Of a stretch of DNA of 64,000 nt, positions 18,119-27,134 are shown piece after piece; the stretch's first letter is position 1; each line of letters starts with the position of its first letter. Both the position numbers and the translations under genes were made by a program. This DNA comes from Microsaccharimonas sp964523145 (GTDB lineage Bacteria; Patescibacteriota; Saccharimonadia; Saccharimonadales; Saccharimonadaceae). The notes below the pieces were generated by a model. It was not told the DNA's origin and did no database searches. It saw only the letters and a list, made by a program, of their open reading frames with translations. The stretch spans positions 29,274 through 93,273 of the forward strand of contig CAZFYB010000004.1 in the NCBI GenBank assembly GCA_964523145.1. The letters are read 5' to 3'.

Positions 18119-19024
18119 ATGCAAAAAATCTTACTCTATTATAAATTCACCCCAATCAGCGACCCTGAAGCGGTAAAGTTATGGCAAAAAACTTTGTGTG
18201 AAAGCCTTGATCTGCATGGGCGAATTTTGATAAGCAAACACGGCTTAAACGGAACGGTTGGCGGTGAAATGGCTGACCTAAAATCTTACATAAAAGCCAC
18301 AAAAACGTACCCCGCTTTTAAAGATGTTGTTTTTAAATGGAGTGATGGAAGTCGTGAAGATTTTCCGCGGATGAGTGTAAAAGCTCGCCGTGAACTTGTG
18401 GGCTTTAAGAATAGTGACGATGAATTCGAAGTAGATGAAAAAGGCGTTGTAGGCGGCGGTACGCACATTAAACCGGCGCAATTGCACGAACTCGTTGAGC
18501 AATTTGGAGATGACGTTGTGTTCTTTGACGGACGTAATGAGCACGAAGCAAAAATTGGTCGCTTTAAAAACGCTATTGTCCCCAATACGAATACCTCTCG
18601 TGATTTTATCGATGAACTTGAAAGTGACAAATACGATGACATTAAAGATAAAAAAGTCGTCACATATTGTACCGGTGGTATACGCTGCGAAGTTATTTCA
18701 GCAATGATGAAAAAGCGTGGCTTTACTGATGTATATCAGATTGATGGTGGTATTGTGAAATATGGAGAAGCATACGGTGATGATGGCCTATGGGAGGGCA
18801 GTTTACGAGTTTTCGATAACCGAATGACGGTTGATTTCAGTGACCACACGGCAGTTATTGGTGAATGTACTCACTGCCAATCAAAAACGAGCAATTTTGA
18901 AAACTGTGCGTGGGCGAATTGTAATGATTTGGTTCTTATTTGTGAGAACTGCAAAGAAAATCCTGACTTGCTGTACCATACCGAGGCTTGTCGTGAAAAT
19001 GCTCAGCTTACTACTGTTGTGTAG
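18119..19024 (+). CDS. trhO: tRNA uridine(34) hydroxylase TrhO, rhodanese family
   Basis: TrhO makes 5-hydroxyuridine at position 34 of tRNA. The 301-residue protein has the N-terminal acylphosphatase-like domain (HGRILISKHGLNGTVGG), a rhodanese domain with catalytic loop YCTGGIRCE (Cys184, second Cys190), and a Cys-rich C-terminal region (CTHCQSK, NCAWANC, ICENC) that probably binds zinc. The ATG at 18119 sits 8 bases after TATAAT; a TTG three bases upstream is not needed. Confidence 0.93.
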   Translation: MQKILLYYKFTPISDPEAVKLWQKTLCESLDLHGRILISKHGLNGTVGGEMADLKSYIKATKTYPAFKDVVFKWSDGSREDFPRMSVKARRELVGFKNSDDEFEVDEKGVVGGGTHIKPAQLHELVEQFGDDVVFFDGRNEHEAKIGRFKNAIVPNTNTSRDFIDELESDKYDDIKDKKVVTYCTGGIRCEVISAMMKKRGFTDVYQIDGGIVKYGEAYGDDGLWEGSLRVFDNRMTVDFSDHTAVIGECTHCQSKTSNFENCAWANCNDLVLICENCKENPDLLYHTEACRENAQLTTVV

Positions 19025-19100
19025 TTGATTATTTTTACGCTAGTTTTATTTCTAAAAACAAAGAGTATACTGTAAGTACAACTTAACAGGAGTGTGTTAC

Positions 19101-19658
19101 ATGGCAAAAAACGAAATAAGTCCATTAGCAAAGCAGCTGTGGGGGCTGGCAATTGCACAAGGGGTTCTCGCAATATTATTTGGTGTTGTCGCGCTTTTTT
19201 GGCCCGGCCTTACCGTAGCGCTATTAATTCTGTTCTTTAGCGTATTTATATTAATTTGGGGGATTGTGGGCATTATTGTGAGTCTTTCAAGTGTTGGAAC
19301 CGATAAGTTCTGGTGGCTAGAGCTTACATTTAGTGTGCTTGCTATCGGGTTAGCAGTATATATGTTGCGAAACCCCATTGAAACGGCAGCAATCTTTGTA
19401 CTATTTATAGGACTTACCTTCCTTGTACGAGGGGTAGTTGATATCCTTGAAGGATTATTTGATGCAGCTCGTTCGGCAAATAATCGGTTATTCCACATTA
19501 TAGCTGGCGTGATTGCGGTTATAGCTGGTGTTATTACCTTGCTTCACCCAATCTCAGCTGGAGTCGCGGTAGTGTGGATCATCGGTCTGTATGCTGTGCT
19601 TTACGGATCATTGCTTATTGCATTTTCGTTTAAAGCTCAAAGCGAACTATCGAAATAA
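19101..19658 (+). CDS. HdeD/DUF308 family membrane protein
   Basis: A 185-residue protein with about six hydrophobic helices arranged as repeats, as in HdeD (DUF308), a family first noted in E. coli acid resistance. WPGLTVALLILFF, LRNPIETAAIFVLFIG and GVITLLHPISAGVAV show the internal repeat with its Asn/His-Pro turns. The ATG at 19101 follows AGGAG by 8 bases; an upstream GTG in frame is less likely. It is followed by a terminator. Confidence 0.82.
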   Translation: MAKNEISPLAKQLWGLAIAQGVLAILFGVVALFWPGLTVALLILFFSVFILIWGIVGIIVSLSSVGTDKFWWLELTFSVLAIGLAVYMLRNPIETAAIFVLFIGLTFLVRGVVDILEGLFDAARSANNRLFHIIAGVIAVIAGVITLLHPISAGVAVVWIIGLYAVLYGSLLIAFSFKAQSELSK

Positions 19659-19680
19659 TTGCCCCCAGTGTAATAAAATG

Positions 19681-19701
19681 CCACCGTTACAGAAGCGGTG
19701 G
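19681..19701 (+). terminator. Hairpin after the HdeD gene
   Basis: CCACCG-ttacagaag-CGGTGG followed by TATTTATT. The uvrC -10 box lies 13 bases beyond. Confidence 0.55.
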
Positions 19702-19728
19702 TATTTATTGTGAGTATAATAGAACATG

Positions 19729-21288
19729 ATGAACACGAAACTTGAAGAAAAACTGAAAACTTTGCCACGCTCAGCCGGGGTGTATTTTCATAAATCTAAA
19801 AGTGGCGAAATTATATATGTAGGCAAGGCGGCTATACTTAAGAACCGTGTGCGGCAATACTTTCAGAGTACCCGTGATATGGATGTCAAAACTCGGGCAT
19901 TGGTTGAAGAGATCGAAGATACTGACTGGGTTGAAACCGAAAGTGAACTTGATGCGTTGTTCTTAGAGTCGGAAATGGTGAAACGCTACATGCCGAGGTT
20001 CAACATTTTGCTTCGTGACGATAAATCGCAAATGTTTGTACGAATTGATATGAAAAGTGAATGGCCAACGGTTAGTTTTACGCGTAACCCAAGCGATGAT
20101 GGTGCTGAATATTTCGGCCCTTACTATAATGGCTATGCGATTAAAAAAGCTCTACGTTATTTACGTAAAATCTTCCCTTACTACACAAAACCACCAAAAG
20201 ACGGAGCTCGCCCTGATTTAGATGCGCATATTGGTTTGAGCCCTCGGCCTGGTGTATCGAGTGATGAATATAAGGCATCGCTGCGCCAACTTATCCGTTA
20301 TTTCGAAGGTGGCCGAAAAGCGATCATTCGTGATATTGAAAAAGAAATGAAATTAGCAGCAAAATTGCATGATTTTGAGAACGCAGCGAGGGCGCGAAAT
20401 AAATTGAATGACCTTCGAGCTTTGCAGCAGCGCATTATGTTTGGTGATAAAGAATTCTTGGATATAAGTAAAGATAAAGCACTGATTCAGCTGCGTGATA
20501 TATTACACCTTGAAAAAATTCCGGTACGTATTGAAGGTTATGATATTTCGCATATGAGTGGTACGAATGTCGTTGCCAGTCAGGTGGTATTTATTAATGG
20601 TGTGAGTAGCCGAAGTGATTATCGTAAGTATAAAACCAAAATTGAACAAAACGATGATTATGCAAATATGTACGAAACGATTTTTCGCCGGTTATCACCA
20701 AAAAACGTGAAAGCTTGGGGGCTCCCGCAATTGTTGCTGATTGATGGCGGCAAAGGGCAGCTTGATGCTGCTATTAAGGCAATTGAAGAGCGCGAACTCA
20801 AGATTCCAGTTGTGAGTATTGCAAAGCGGGAGGAGGAGGTGATTATCCATTCAACTCGATCAAATATTGATACCAGTACCATTCAATCGATTATAAAAGA
20901 ACCTCAAGCGGGTATATTTGCCGAGCGTTCTGGTGAATTTTATATAGTGAATTTACACCCAGGCCAACTAAACGCGTCTTCGCACTCTAAAAACTTTAGA
21001 GGCAGCGGCGATACAATACATATATATAGTGACCTAACAAAATTATTTCAACGAATTCGCGATGAATCACACCGGTTTGCCGTCAGCTATCACACGGTTT
21101 TGAAGCGTCAAAAACAAACCGCCAGTGTGCTTGAGGAAATTCCTGGTATTGGGCCGGTTACTCGCCGAAAGCTTATTAAAACGTTTGGGAGTGTAAGGGG
21201 AATAACCGCTGCGCCGATTGAAGAACTCGAAAAAGCAGTAGGAGCCAAGAATGCCGGGCTTTTAAAGCGTTACCTCGGTCAGTCGTAA
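19729..21288 (+). CDS. uvrC: Excinuclease ABC subunit UvrC
   Basis: UvrC makes both incisions in nucleotide excision repair. The 519 residues contain the GIY-YIG nuclease (GVYFHKSKSG, IIYVGKA), a UVR motif that contacts UvrB (LHDFENAARARNKLNDL), the RNase H-like endonuclease (EGYDISHMSGT, LLIDGGKGQLDAA) and a terminal helix-hairpin-helix (EIPGIGPVTRRKL). It is shorter than the usual 600, mainly in linkers. TATAAT at 19715-19720 is 8 bases from the ATG at 19729, the spacing seen elsewhere; ATG 19726 directly precedes it. Confidence 0.97.
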   Translation: MNTKLEEKLKTLPRSAGVYFHKSKSGEIIYVGKAAILKNRVRQYFQSTRDMDVKTRALVEEIEDTDWVETESELDALFLESEMVKRYMPRFNILLRDDKSQMFVRIDMKSEWPTVSFTRNPSDDGAEYFGPYYNGYAIKKALRYLRKIFPYYTKPPKDGARPDLDAHIGLSPRPGVSSDEYKASLRQLIRYFEGGRKAIIRDIEKEMKLAAKLHDFENAARARNKLNDLRALQQRIMFGDKEFLDISKDKALIQLRDILHLEKIPVRIEGYDISHMSGTNVVASQVVFINGVSSRSDYRKYKTKIEQNDDYANMYETIFRRLSPKNVKAWGLPQLLLIDGGKGQLDAAIKAIEERELKIPVVSIAKREEEVIIHSTRSNIDTSTIQSIIKEPQAGIFAERSGEFYIVNLHPGQLNASSHSKNFRGSGDTIHIYSDLTKLFQRIRDESHRFAVSYHTVLKRQKQTASVLEEIPGIGPVTRRKLIKTFGSVRGITAAPIEELEKAVGAKNAGLLKRYLGQS

Positions 21289-21332
21289 CCCGCTTGCGCT
21301 TACCTCTATGAGAGGGTACTATTAAAGCATCT

Positions 21333-23138
21333 ATGCAGCGCTTTTCATCACAAAAAAATCTTGGTTTTACGATTGTTGAATTGATTGTTGTGATTTCGGT
21401 CATTGCTATTCTTGCAGGCATTACTATTGTTGGCTATGGCGCATGGCAAAAGGGTATTCGCACCGATCAGGTGGTGAGTGATTTGAAAGCCGCAGCAGCA
21501 GCTATGGAATCGGCTCGCAATGAACAAAATGGCTACCCAAGCTCACTCCCTTCAACCGTCAAAGCCAGTGACGGAGTGACGTTGACGGTTATTGAAACAA
21601 GCAGCGGCACCTTTTGTATTGATGGAAAAAGTACTACTGATACAACAATTAATTACTATATTGATCAATCACTCGTTTCGAGTTCAGCCAAAACAGGTAC
21701 TTGTGCAACGAGGGTGGCTTCAGTGGCACCGAATACGCCTACTGCAGTAACAGTAGAAAACTTTGGGACTGGTTTGCGTGTTTCTTGGGCATCACCTGGT
21801 GGAACGGTCACGCAATATAGTGTGCAGTGTGCTCGAGATGCTGCATACATTAGCGATGTTGTAGGTGCAACGGTTGCTCCACCCTTATTAACAGTTGATA
21901 TCCCTGTTTCTACCTCCGCTCAATACTTTTGTAAAGTGAATGCAATAAATTCAGCTGGTTCTGGAGCATGGTCGACCACTATAGCAGCCACGATTGGAGT
22001 GGTTACAGCTATAGATACTGGTGGATCTTACGATTGTTTTATTGTGACAAACGGCAGCGCCTATTGTCGTGGAACTGACTCCAATGGTTATTTTGGTTCC
22101 GGAACGACCACTTCGGTAACCACGGCTCCGATAAAAGTTTCATTATCTGGTTCGCTGGCGGGTAAAACCATAAAGCAAATTGCCATTGGTAATAACCATG
22201 CCTGTGTCGTAGCATCAGATGATAACATATATTGCTGGGGTAGGAACTCTTCCGGACAATTAGGTAATGGTGATATCTATTCAAATAGAGTTTATTTAGC
22301 GTCACCGGTTGTAACTAGTGGTGTATTAGCAGGTAAAACGATAAAGCAAGTAAATGCAGCATCCGATAATACCTGTGTAATAGCTTCTGATAATAATGCC
22401 TACTGTTGGGGGCAAAATGCATCGGGTCAGCTAGGGAATAACTCAAATACGACTTCTTACGTACCGGTTGCCGTTACTACTTCAGGCGTATTATCCGGGA
22501 AAACAATTAAACAAATTGAAATGGCTACTTTTTCAGCTTGCGCAGTCGCATCTGATAATAATGCGTATTGTTGGGGTTCTAATCCAGGAAATAACACGAG
22601 TTCATCTATAGTGCCTGTTGCCGTTACTACCTCAGGTGTCCTTTCGGGTAAAACAATAAAATCGATATCAGTTGGGTCATCACCAAGTTGTGTTTTAGCT
22701 TCAGATGATCGTGTATATTGCTGGGGAGGGAATACCTATGGTGAGCTTGGTAATAATTCAACGACCGCCTCGCTCGTTCCGGTTGCTGTTAATGCATCAG
22801 GAGTATTGAGCGGTAAAACTATTATCAGTATAGCGTCTGGTTCTGGCCATGCTTGTGCTGTTTCATCTGAGGGTTTGGTATATTGCTGGGGAAGAAATAC
22901 TGCAGGTCAGCTTGGCAATAACTCAACTACCAGTTCTTCTGTTCCCGTTGCTGTTGACACGACAGGTGGATTAAATGGCAAAAAAGTTAAATCTTTAAGT
23001 ATTGAATGGCAGCGTACATGTGCACTTACGACAGATAACAATAGCGTATGCTGGGGTAATAACGTACCAGGAACGTTTGATGGTGAAGCAAATCAAAATC
23101 GTTTAATACCGACTGCTATAGCTGTTCCATTAATATAA
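21333..23138 (+). CDS. Type IV pilin fused to Fn3-like domain and RCC1 propeller
   Basis: A 601-residue major oddity. The N-terminus is a class III prepilin signal: cleavage expected after Gly11, then FTIVELIVV with Glu at +5 and a hydrophobic helix. A short pilin head follows (to about 125), then a fibronectin type III-like domain (about 130-225: APNTPTAVTV, LRVSWASPGG, AINSAGSGAW). Seven RCC1-type repeats end the protein, each with a C-x(7-9)-C pair, consensus YCWGxNxxGQLGN, consistent with a closed seven-blade propeller. TACTAT lies 10 bases before the ATG. Surface attachment to a host or other cell is an inference. Confidence 0.85.
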   Translation: MQRFSSQKNLGFTIVELIVVISVIAILAGITIVGYGAWQKGIRTDQVVSDLKAAAAAMESARNEQNGYPSSLPSTVKASDGVTLTVIETSSGTFCIDGKSTTDTTINYYIDQSLVSSSAKTGTCATRVASVAPNTPTAVTVENFGTGLRVSWASPGGTVTQYSVQCARDAAYISDVVGATVAPPLLTVDIPVSTSAQYFCKVNAINSAGSGAWSTTIAATIGVVTAIDTGGSYDCFIVTNGSAYCRGTDSNGYFGSGTTTSVTTAPIKVSLSGSLAGKTIKQIAIGNNHACVVASDDNIYCWGRNSSGQLGNGDIYSNRVYLASPVVTSGVLAGKTIKQVNAASDNTCVIASDNNAYCWGQNASGQLGNNSNTTSYVPVAVTTSGVLSGKTIKQIEMATFSACAVASDNNAYCWGSNPGNNTSSSIVPVAVTTSGVLSGKTIKSISVGSSPSCVLASDDRVYCWGGNTYGELGNNSTTASLVPVAVNASGVLSGKTIISIASGSGHACAVSSEGLVYCWGRNTAGQLGNNSTTSSSVPVAVDTTGGLNGKKVKSLSIEWQRTCALTTDNNSVCWGNNVPGTFDGEANQNRLIPTAIAVPLI

Positions 23139-23139
23139 T

Positions 23140-24291
23140 ATGATTCAATCCGCTCTATCTCCGCTTGTACTGACTGGAAATAATATTATTCTCATGTCCG
23201 GCGATGCTTCGGCTGGATTTTTACAAGATGCGTATTTCTATTACTTTACCCATATAAATGAACCGGGCTGGAAATATGTATATGATGGAAACAAAGAGTA
23301 TTTAATTGCTCCTGAGGTAACGGAGGTTCAGGAAATCTTTGATGGTAAAGCCAATTATGACGATATTCGAAAACTAAGCGGTATTGATACAATTCTAAAC
23401 ATTAACCAGGGAGTTGAATTATTTCAGAAAATGGCAAAGCAGCATACCGCGGTATATACTATCGATCCATCAAAAGATGACACCCGCGGAATGAACGTAA
23501 ACCCGACCCAGGTCGATTTCGTGAAAGAACTTCAAAGTTACTGGTCTGATATCGTTGATGTACGCCCGGAACTGAAAAAAATGCGTGCTATTAAATCTGA
23601 AGCAGAAATAGCTACTATTCGAAAAGCTATTGAACTTACCGTCAACGCGTTTAAACAAGTAAAACAAAAAATTAATACGTATAACTATGAGTATGAAATT
23701 GAAGCCGATTTCACCCATTCTTTTAGGTGGAAGGGAGCTCAAGGTCATGCATATGATCCGATTGTTGCTTCGGGCGTTCATGCATGCACCTTACACTACA
23801 ATACAAACAACTCAGCTGTGCAGAAGAATGAACTCGTTCTTATCGATATTGGTGCTCGGGTTGAGGGATACGCTGCCGATATCACCCGCACCTTTGCGGT
23901 CGGTACGCCAACTGAGCGACAGATCGCGGTGCACGCAGCAGTTGAAGATGCCCATCATAAAATCATTGCATTATTAAAGCCTGATTTAAGAATTGAAGAA
24001 TATAGTAAAAGTGTCGATGAAATCATGAAAACTGCGCTTGAAAACCTAGGGTTATTAAAATCACCTAATGATTATCGGCGTTACTTTCCGCATGCCATTA
24101 GCCATGGTTTAGGTATAGATGTTCACGATTCATTGGGTTCGCCCGAAAAGTTCTCAGTAGGAATGGTCCTTACAGTAGAACCAGGTATCTATATTCCCGA
24201 AGAAGGAATAGGTGTAAGAATCGAAGACAACATCCTTATTACTAAGGATGGTCACGAGAACTTATCGGCGCATCTGCCGACTTCGCTGTGA
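23140..24291 (+). CDS. pepP: Xaa-Pro aminopeptidase (M24B)
   Basis: This enzyme removes N-terminal residues before proline. The 383-residue protein has a creatinase-like N-domain (1-165) and a pita-bread catalytic domain whose metal ligands are visible: two Asp in IDIGARVEGYAADITR, His in HAISHGLGI, Glu in TVEPGIYIP and Glu in RIEDNILI. It begins one base after the pilin stop, so the two are translated together. No signal peptide is seen, so it acts in the cytoplasm. Confidence 0.93.
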   Translation: MIQSALSPLVLTGNNIILMSGDASAGFLQDAYFYYFTHINEPGWKYVYDGNKEYLIAPEVTEVQEIFDGKANYDDIRKLSGIDTILNINQGVELFQKMAKQHTAVYTIDPSKDDTRGMNVNPTQVDFVKELQSYWSDIVDVRPELKKMRAIKSEAEIATIRKAIELTVNAFKQVKQKINTYNYEYEIEADFTHSFRWKGAQGHAYDPIVASGVHACTLHYNTNNSAVQKNELVLIDIGARVEGYAADITRTFAVGTPTERQIAVHAAVEDAHHKIIALLKPDLRIEEYSKSVDEIMKTALENLGLLKSPNDYRRYFPHAISHGLGIDVHDSLGSPEKFSVGMVLTVEPGIYIPEEGIGVRIEDNILITKDGHENLSAHLPTSL

Positions 24292-24307
24292 TATACTAAT
24301 GGTAATA

Positions 24308-24703
24308 ATGAAACAACAATTTTTTGTGTTCTTGCTACGTTGGGCGCTGAATTCGGTCGGTCTTTGGTTAGCGGTGAGGTTGCTCGGAACGGGATATGAC
24401 GATATCGATGTTACTGCGGGTTTTTGGGGCTTTACGCTTGCCGGGCTGATATTCTCGCTCTTTAATAGCATTGTTAAACCACTGCTTGTTGTGTTGTCGT
24501 TACCGGCGATGTTATTAACACTCGGTCTGTTTAGTATCATCATTAATGGAATGCTAGTGTACTTTACACTAGCTTTAGCTCCGGGCATTGCGATGTCGTT
24601 TGGTAACTCGATTCTTGCCGGAATCATTCTAAGTCTGATAAACTATATAGTAAGTGCTGCGGTTGAATTACGTAGTGAAACAAGTAGGAGTAAACGCGCA
24701 TGA
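24308..24703 (+). CDS. Phage holin family IV-like membrane protein
   Basis: A 131-residue membrane protein with four hydrophobic helices, of the group called mycobacterial 4 TMS phage holin or DUF360 (YvlD-like) family. The core LFNSIVKPLLVVLSLPAMLLTLG is typical; I quote only its ends LFNSIVKPLL and LPAMLLTLGLF. The start ATG (24308) is 10 bases after TATACT (24292-24297); GTA between two ATGs makes 24299 an alternative. Holin naming is historical; most such chromosomal proteins have no known lysis role. It overlaps secG by 4 bases. Confidence 0.8.
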   Translation: MKQQFFVFLLRWALNSVGLWLAVRLLGTGYDDIDVTAGFWGFTLAGLIFSLFNSIVKPLLVVLSLPAMLLTLGLFSIIINGMLVYFTLALAPGIAMSFGNSILAGIILSLINYIVSAAVELRSETSRSKRA

Positions 24704-24927
24704 GTATTGATACCATTTTGCAAATAGTTATGATTGGATCGGCCATTTTAATGGCTGCGAGTATTCTATTGCAACAGCGAGGCGCTACTCTTGGTGCTGG
24801 CTTTGGTAGCTCGGGTGAACTTTATACTACTCGCCGCGGTGTCGATAAAAATTTATTTGAAGTTACTATTGTATTGGCCGTTATCTTCATCTTATCTATT
24901 CTTGCTGGTCTTCTTATACCTAGCTAA
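24700..24927 (+). CDS. secG: Preprotein translocase subunit SecG
   Basis: SecG is the small accessory subunit of the SecYEG channel. The 75 residues contain two membrane helices (about 4-22 and 50-72) joined by the conserved loop LLQQRGATLGAGFGSS, with a Tyr/Thr stretch close to the common SecG sequence. Length is normal. It overlaps the upstream membrane gene by 4 bases. Confidence 0.93.
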   Translation: MSIDTILQIVMIGSAILMAASILLQQRGATLGAGFGSSGELYTTRRGVDKNLFEVTIVLAVIFILSILAGLLIPS

Positions 24928-24940
24928 TTAAAGGCACTCT

Positions 24941-26734
24941 ATGGCTGATAACGAACCAAATAAATGGCGTCGCCTTCCCAAAATGAGTTTTAACTCAAAA
25001 GATCTTTCGCGTCGTATGAAAAAAGTTGAGGGCGCGACTGTTAAGCATGCACGCCGGTTTGTATTTAAACGAATCGATAGTTTTGTAGAGGTTCGCCGCC
25101 GCATCGCCTTATGGGTGCTGGCCATTGGAATTATTATTGGGGCAACTGGTTTACAATTTTTGTGGTACCAAGATAGTTACCGAACCGTTGCGAATGCGAC
25201 AGGCGGTACGTACGCTGAAGCGGTTCAAGGGCCAATTGATACATTGAACCCTATCTTTGCAAAAACAAGTGCCGAAGAAGCAGCTGGTGAGTTGTTATTT
25301 TCTCGGCTTTTGACGTATGACGAAAGCGGGAAGCTCAATTATGATTTAGCGGATAGTATGACCGTGAGCGAAGATGGCCGAACGTATACGCTTGCGATTC
25401 GACCAGATGCGCGATGGGACGATGGGCTGTATGTTAAAGCCCGTGACGTGGTATTCACTGTAGGACTTTTAAAAAACCCGGCAACTCGTTCGACTATTAC
25501 TGGCTGGGAAAATGTTGTCGCACGAGCAGTTGAAGATCGAACGGTAGTGTTTGAACTCCCGAGTGCATACGCTGCCTTCCCACACGCTATACGATATCTT
25601 CCTATTTTGCCCGAACACTTACTAAGGGATGTTGCGCCGAGCGCACTTCGAGAACATTCATTTAGTTCAAAGCCGGTAGGAAGTGGACCATTCACCCTTC
25701 GTTTGTTACAAGAAATTGATGCGACTCAAGATAGGAAAATTGCCCACTTTGTGAAAAACGATCTGTATTTTAAGGGTTCACCAAAACTTGATCGTTTTCA
25801 GTTACACGTATATAAAGATGCTGATGCCATTAAACGCGCTTTAACAACGTCTGAAGTGAATGCTGCAACCGACCTTACAGTGCTTGATGCTAAAGGGGTA
25901 CAGGCTGAACGCTATATTGTTGAGAATCGACCGGTGAATAGTGGTGTATACGCTATATTAAATACTGCCAGTACACAACTACAAGATGCAAAAGTTCGTC
26001 AGGCTCTACAAATCGGTACTGACACGGCTGCGATCAGAGACGGTATATCTGATAAATTGCCTGTGCTAGACCTACCCTTTATTAGCAGCCAAGTAACCGG
26101 AGATGTTCCAGCTGCACCGAAATATAATCAAGTTGCGGCCGGTACCCTGCTAGACGAAGCTGGATGGGTGCTAAATGGTGATGTCCGTATGAAAGACGGC
26201 CAACCGTTAAAACTTAATGTCGTTACCACTAAAAATAATGATTTCGAAAAAGCGCTTGAGATTTTAGCTGAACAATGGCGTGACTTAGGGGTAACAATTA
26301 ACACGCGAATTGTTGATCCAAAAGATCCCTCGCAAAATGTTGTACAAGAGATTTTACAACCTCGTCAGTATGATGTATTGCTCTATCAATTAATGATTGG
26401 TGGAGACCCTGACGTATATGCCTACTGGCATGGTTCACAGGCAAGCGGTGGATTTAACTTTTCTAACTATAGTAATGCTATCGCCGATGATGCACTAGTG
26501 AGTGCGCGCACAAGGGTAGAGACAGATCTTCGTAATGCGAAGTACGTTACTTTTGCTCGTCAGTGGCTTAGTGATGCGCCAGCAATTGGACTGTACCAGG
26601 CGACTACTCAATATATTCACGCTCGAAGCGTCCATACTATCCCTGAAGATTATCAATTTGTATCAGCCGTTGATCGCTACGGAAGTGTACGCTATTGGAC
26701 AGTAGGTGATAGGACAGTATTTACGACACCATAG
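24941..26734 (+). CDS. ABC transporter substrate-binding protein, family 5 (peptide type)
   Basis: A 597-residue extracytoplasmic binding protein (SBP_bac_5, DppA/OppA type) held by one N-terminal membrane helix (about 47-70: IALWVLAIGIIIGATGLQF) and not by a lipobox. Typical elements are DTLNPIFA, LLFSRLLTYDESG, ARWDDGLYVKARDVVF, KPVGSGPFTL, KVRQALQIGTD and DVLLYQLMIGGDPDVYAYW. The cytoplasmic first 46 residues are basic. No permease or ATPase genes are nearby, so its partners are elsewhere or it has another role. It lies 13 bases after secG. Confidence 0.88.
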   Translation: MADNEPNKWRRLPKMSFNSKDLSRRMKKVEGATVKHARRFVFKRIDSFVEVRRRIALWVLAIGIIIGATGLQFLWYQDSYRTVANATGGTYAEAVQGPIDTLNPIFAKTSAEEAAGELLFSRLLTYDESGKLNYDLADSMTVSEDGRTYTLAIRPDARWDDGLYVKARDVVFTVGLLKNPATRSTITGWENVVARAVEDRTVVFELPSAYAAFPHAIRYLPILPEHLLRDVAPSALREHSFSSKPVGSGPFTLRLLQEIDATQDRKIAHFVKNDLYFKGSPKLDRFQLHVYKDADAIKRALTTSEVNAATDLTVLDAKGVQAERYIVENRPVNSGVYAILNTASTQLQDAKVRQALQIGTDTAAIRDGISDKLPVLDLPFISSQVTGDVPAAPKYNQVAAGTLLDEAGWVLNGDVRMKDGQPLKLNVVTTKNNDFEKALEILAEQWRDLGVTINTRIVDPKDPSQNVVQEILQPRQYDVLLYQLMIGGDPDVYAYWHGSQASGGFNFSNYSNAIADDALVSARTRVETDLRNAKYVTFARQWLSDAPAIGLYQATTQYIHARSVHTIPEDYQFVSAVDRYGSVRYWTVGDRTVFTTP

Positions 26735-26738
26735 AAAA

Positions 26739-26759
26739 AATCCACCGTTATGGTGGATT
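26739..26759. terminator. Bidirectional terminator
   Basis: AATCCACC-gttat-GGTGGATT flanked by A-run and T-run, so it can serve both the binding-protein gene and the convergent tRNA-Val. Confidence 0.8.
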
Positions 26760-26766
26760 CTTTCTA

Positions 26767-26843
26767 TGGTGGGCGCTGAGGGATTCGAACCCCCGACCCT
26801 CTCGGTGTAAACGAGATGCTCTAGCCAACTGAGCTAAGCGCCC
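26767..26843 (-). tRNA. tRNA-Val (anticodon TAC)
   Basis: The complement folds as a normal cloverleaf: acceptor GGGCGCT/AGCGCCC, anticodon stem TCTCG/CGAGA with loop TTTACAC (anticodon TAC), and T-arm GGGTTCGAATCC. The CCA end is encoded. Confidence 0.95.
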
Positions 26844-26941
26844 TAACAGGAGATGATTATACAGGAAATTACCCCTAAAGACAACAATCCTCCTCGGTGT
26901 AGTCAAAATAAGGCCATTATGCTATAATTTACTACCGGTAA

Positions 26942-26980
26942 GCGAGAGTGGCGGATTACGTAATATGCGTAGACGCGCTG
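26942..26980 (+). pseudogene. Partial tRNA-Leu 5' copy
   Basis: gcgagagtggcgga (26942-26955) and tagacgcgct (26970-26979) match the acceptor/D-arm start and D-loop of the intact tRNA-Leu that begins 16 bases downstream. The direct repeat aatatgcg occurs at 26962-26969 and 26991-26998. It looks like a truncated tandem copy. Confidence 0.5.
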
Positions 26981-26995
26981 CGCGACCAGCAATAT

Positions 26996-27083
26996 GCGCG
27001 CGTGGCGGAATTGGTAGACGCGCTAGCTTGAGGGGCTAGTGAGCATTGCGCTCGTGGAGGTTCAAGTCCTCTCGCGCGCACCA
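26996..27083 (+). tRNA. tRNA-Leu (anticodon GAG)
   Basis: Acceptor GCGCGCG/CGCGCGC, anticodon stem CTAGC/GCTAG with loop TTGAGGG (anticodon GAG), a long variable arm typical of Leu, T-arm GGTTCAAGTCC and encoded CCA. Confidence 0.95.
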
Positions 27084-27087
27084 TATA

Positions 27088-27117
27088 AAAAAGACAAGGT
27101 TTTGCCTCGTCTTTTTT
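27088..27117. terminator. Bidirectional terminator after tRNA-Leu
   Basis: AAAAAGAC and AGG pair with CCT and GTCTTTTT around a T-rich loop. It lies between tRNA-Leu and the convergent small membrane gene. Confidence 0.8.
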
Positions 27118-27134
27118 ATTTTGACTAGGAAAAG

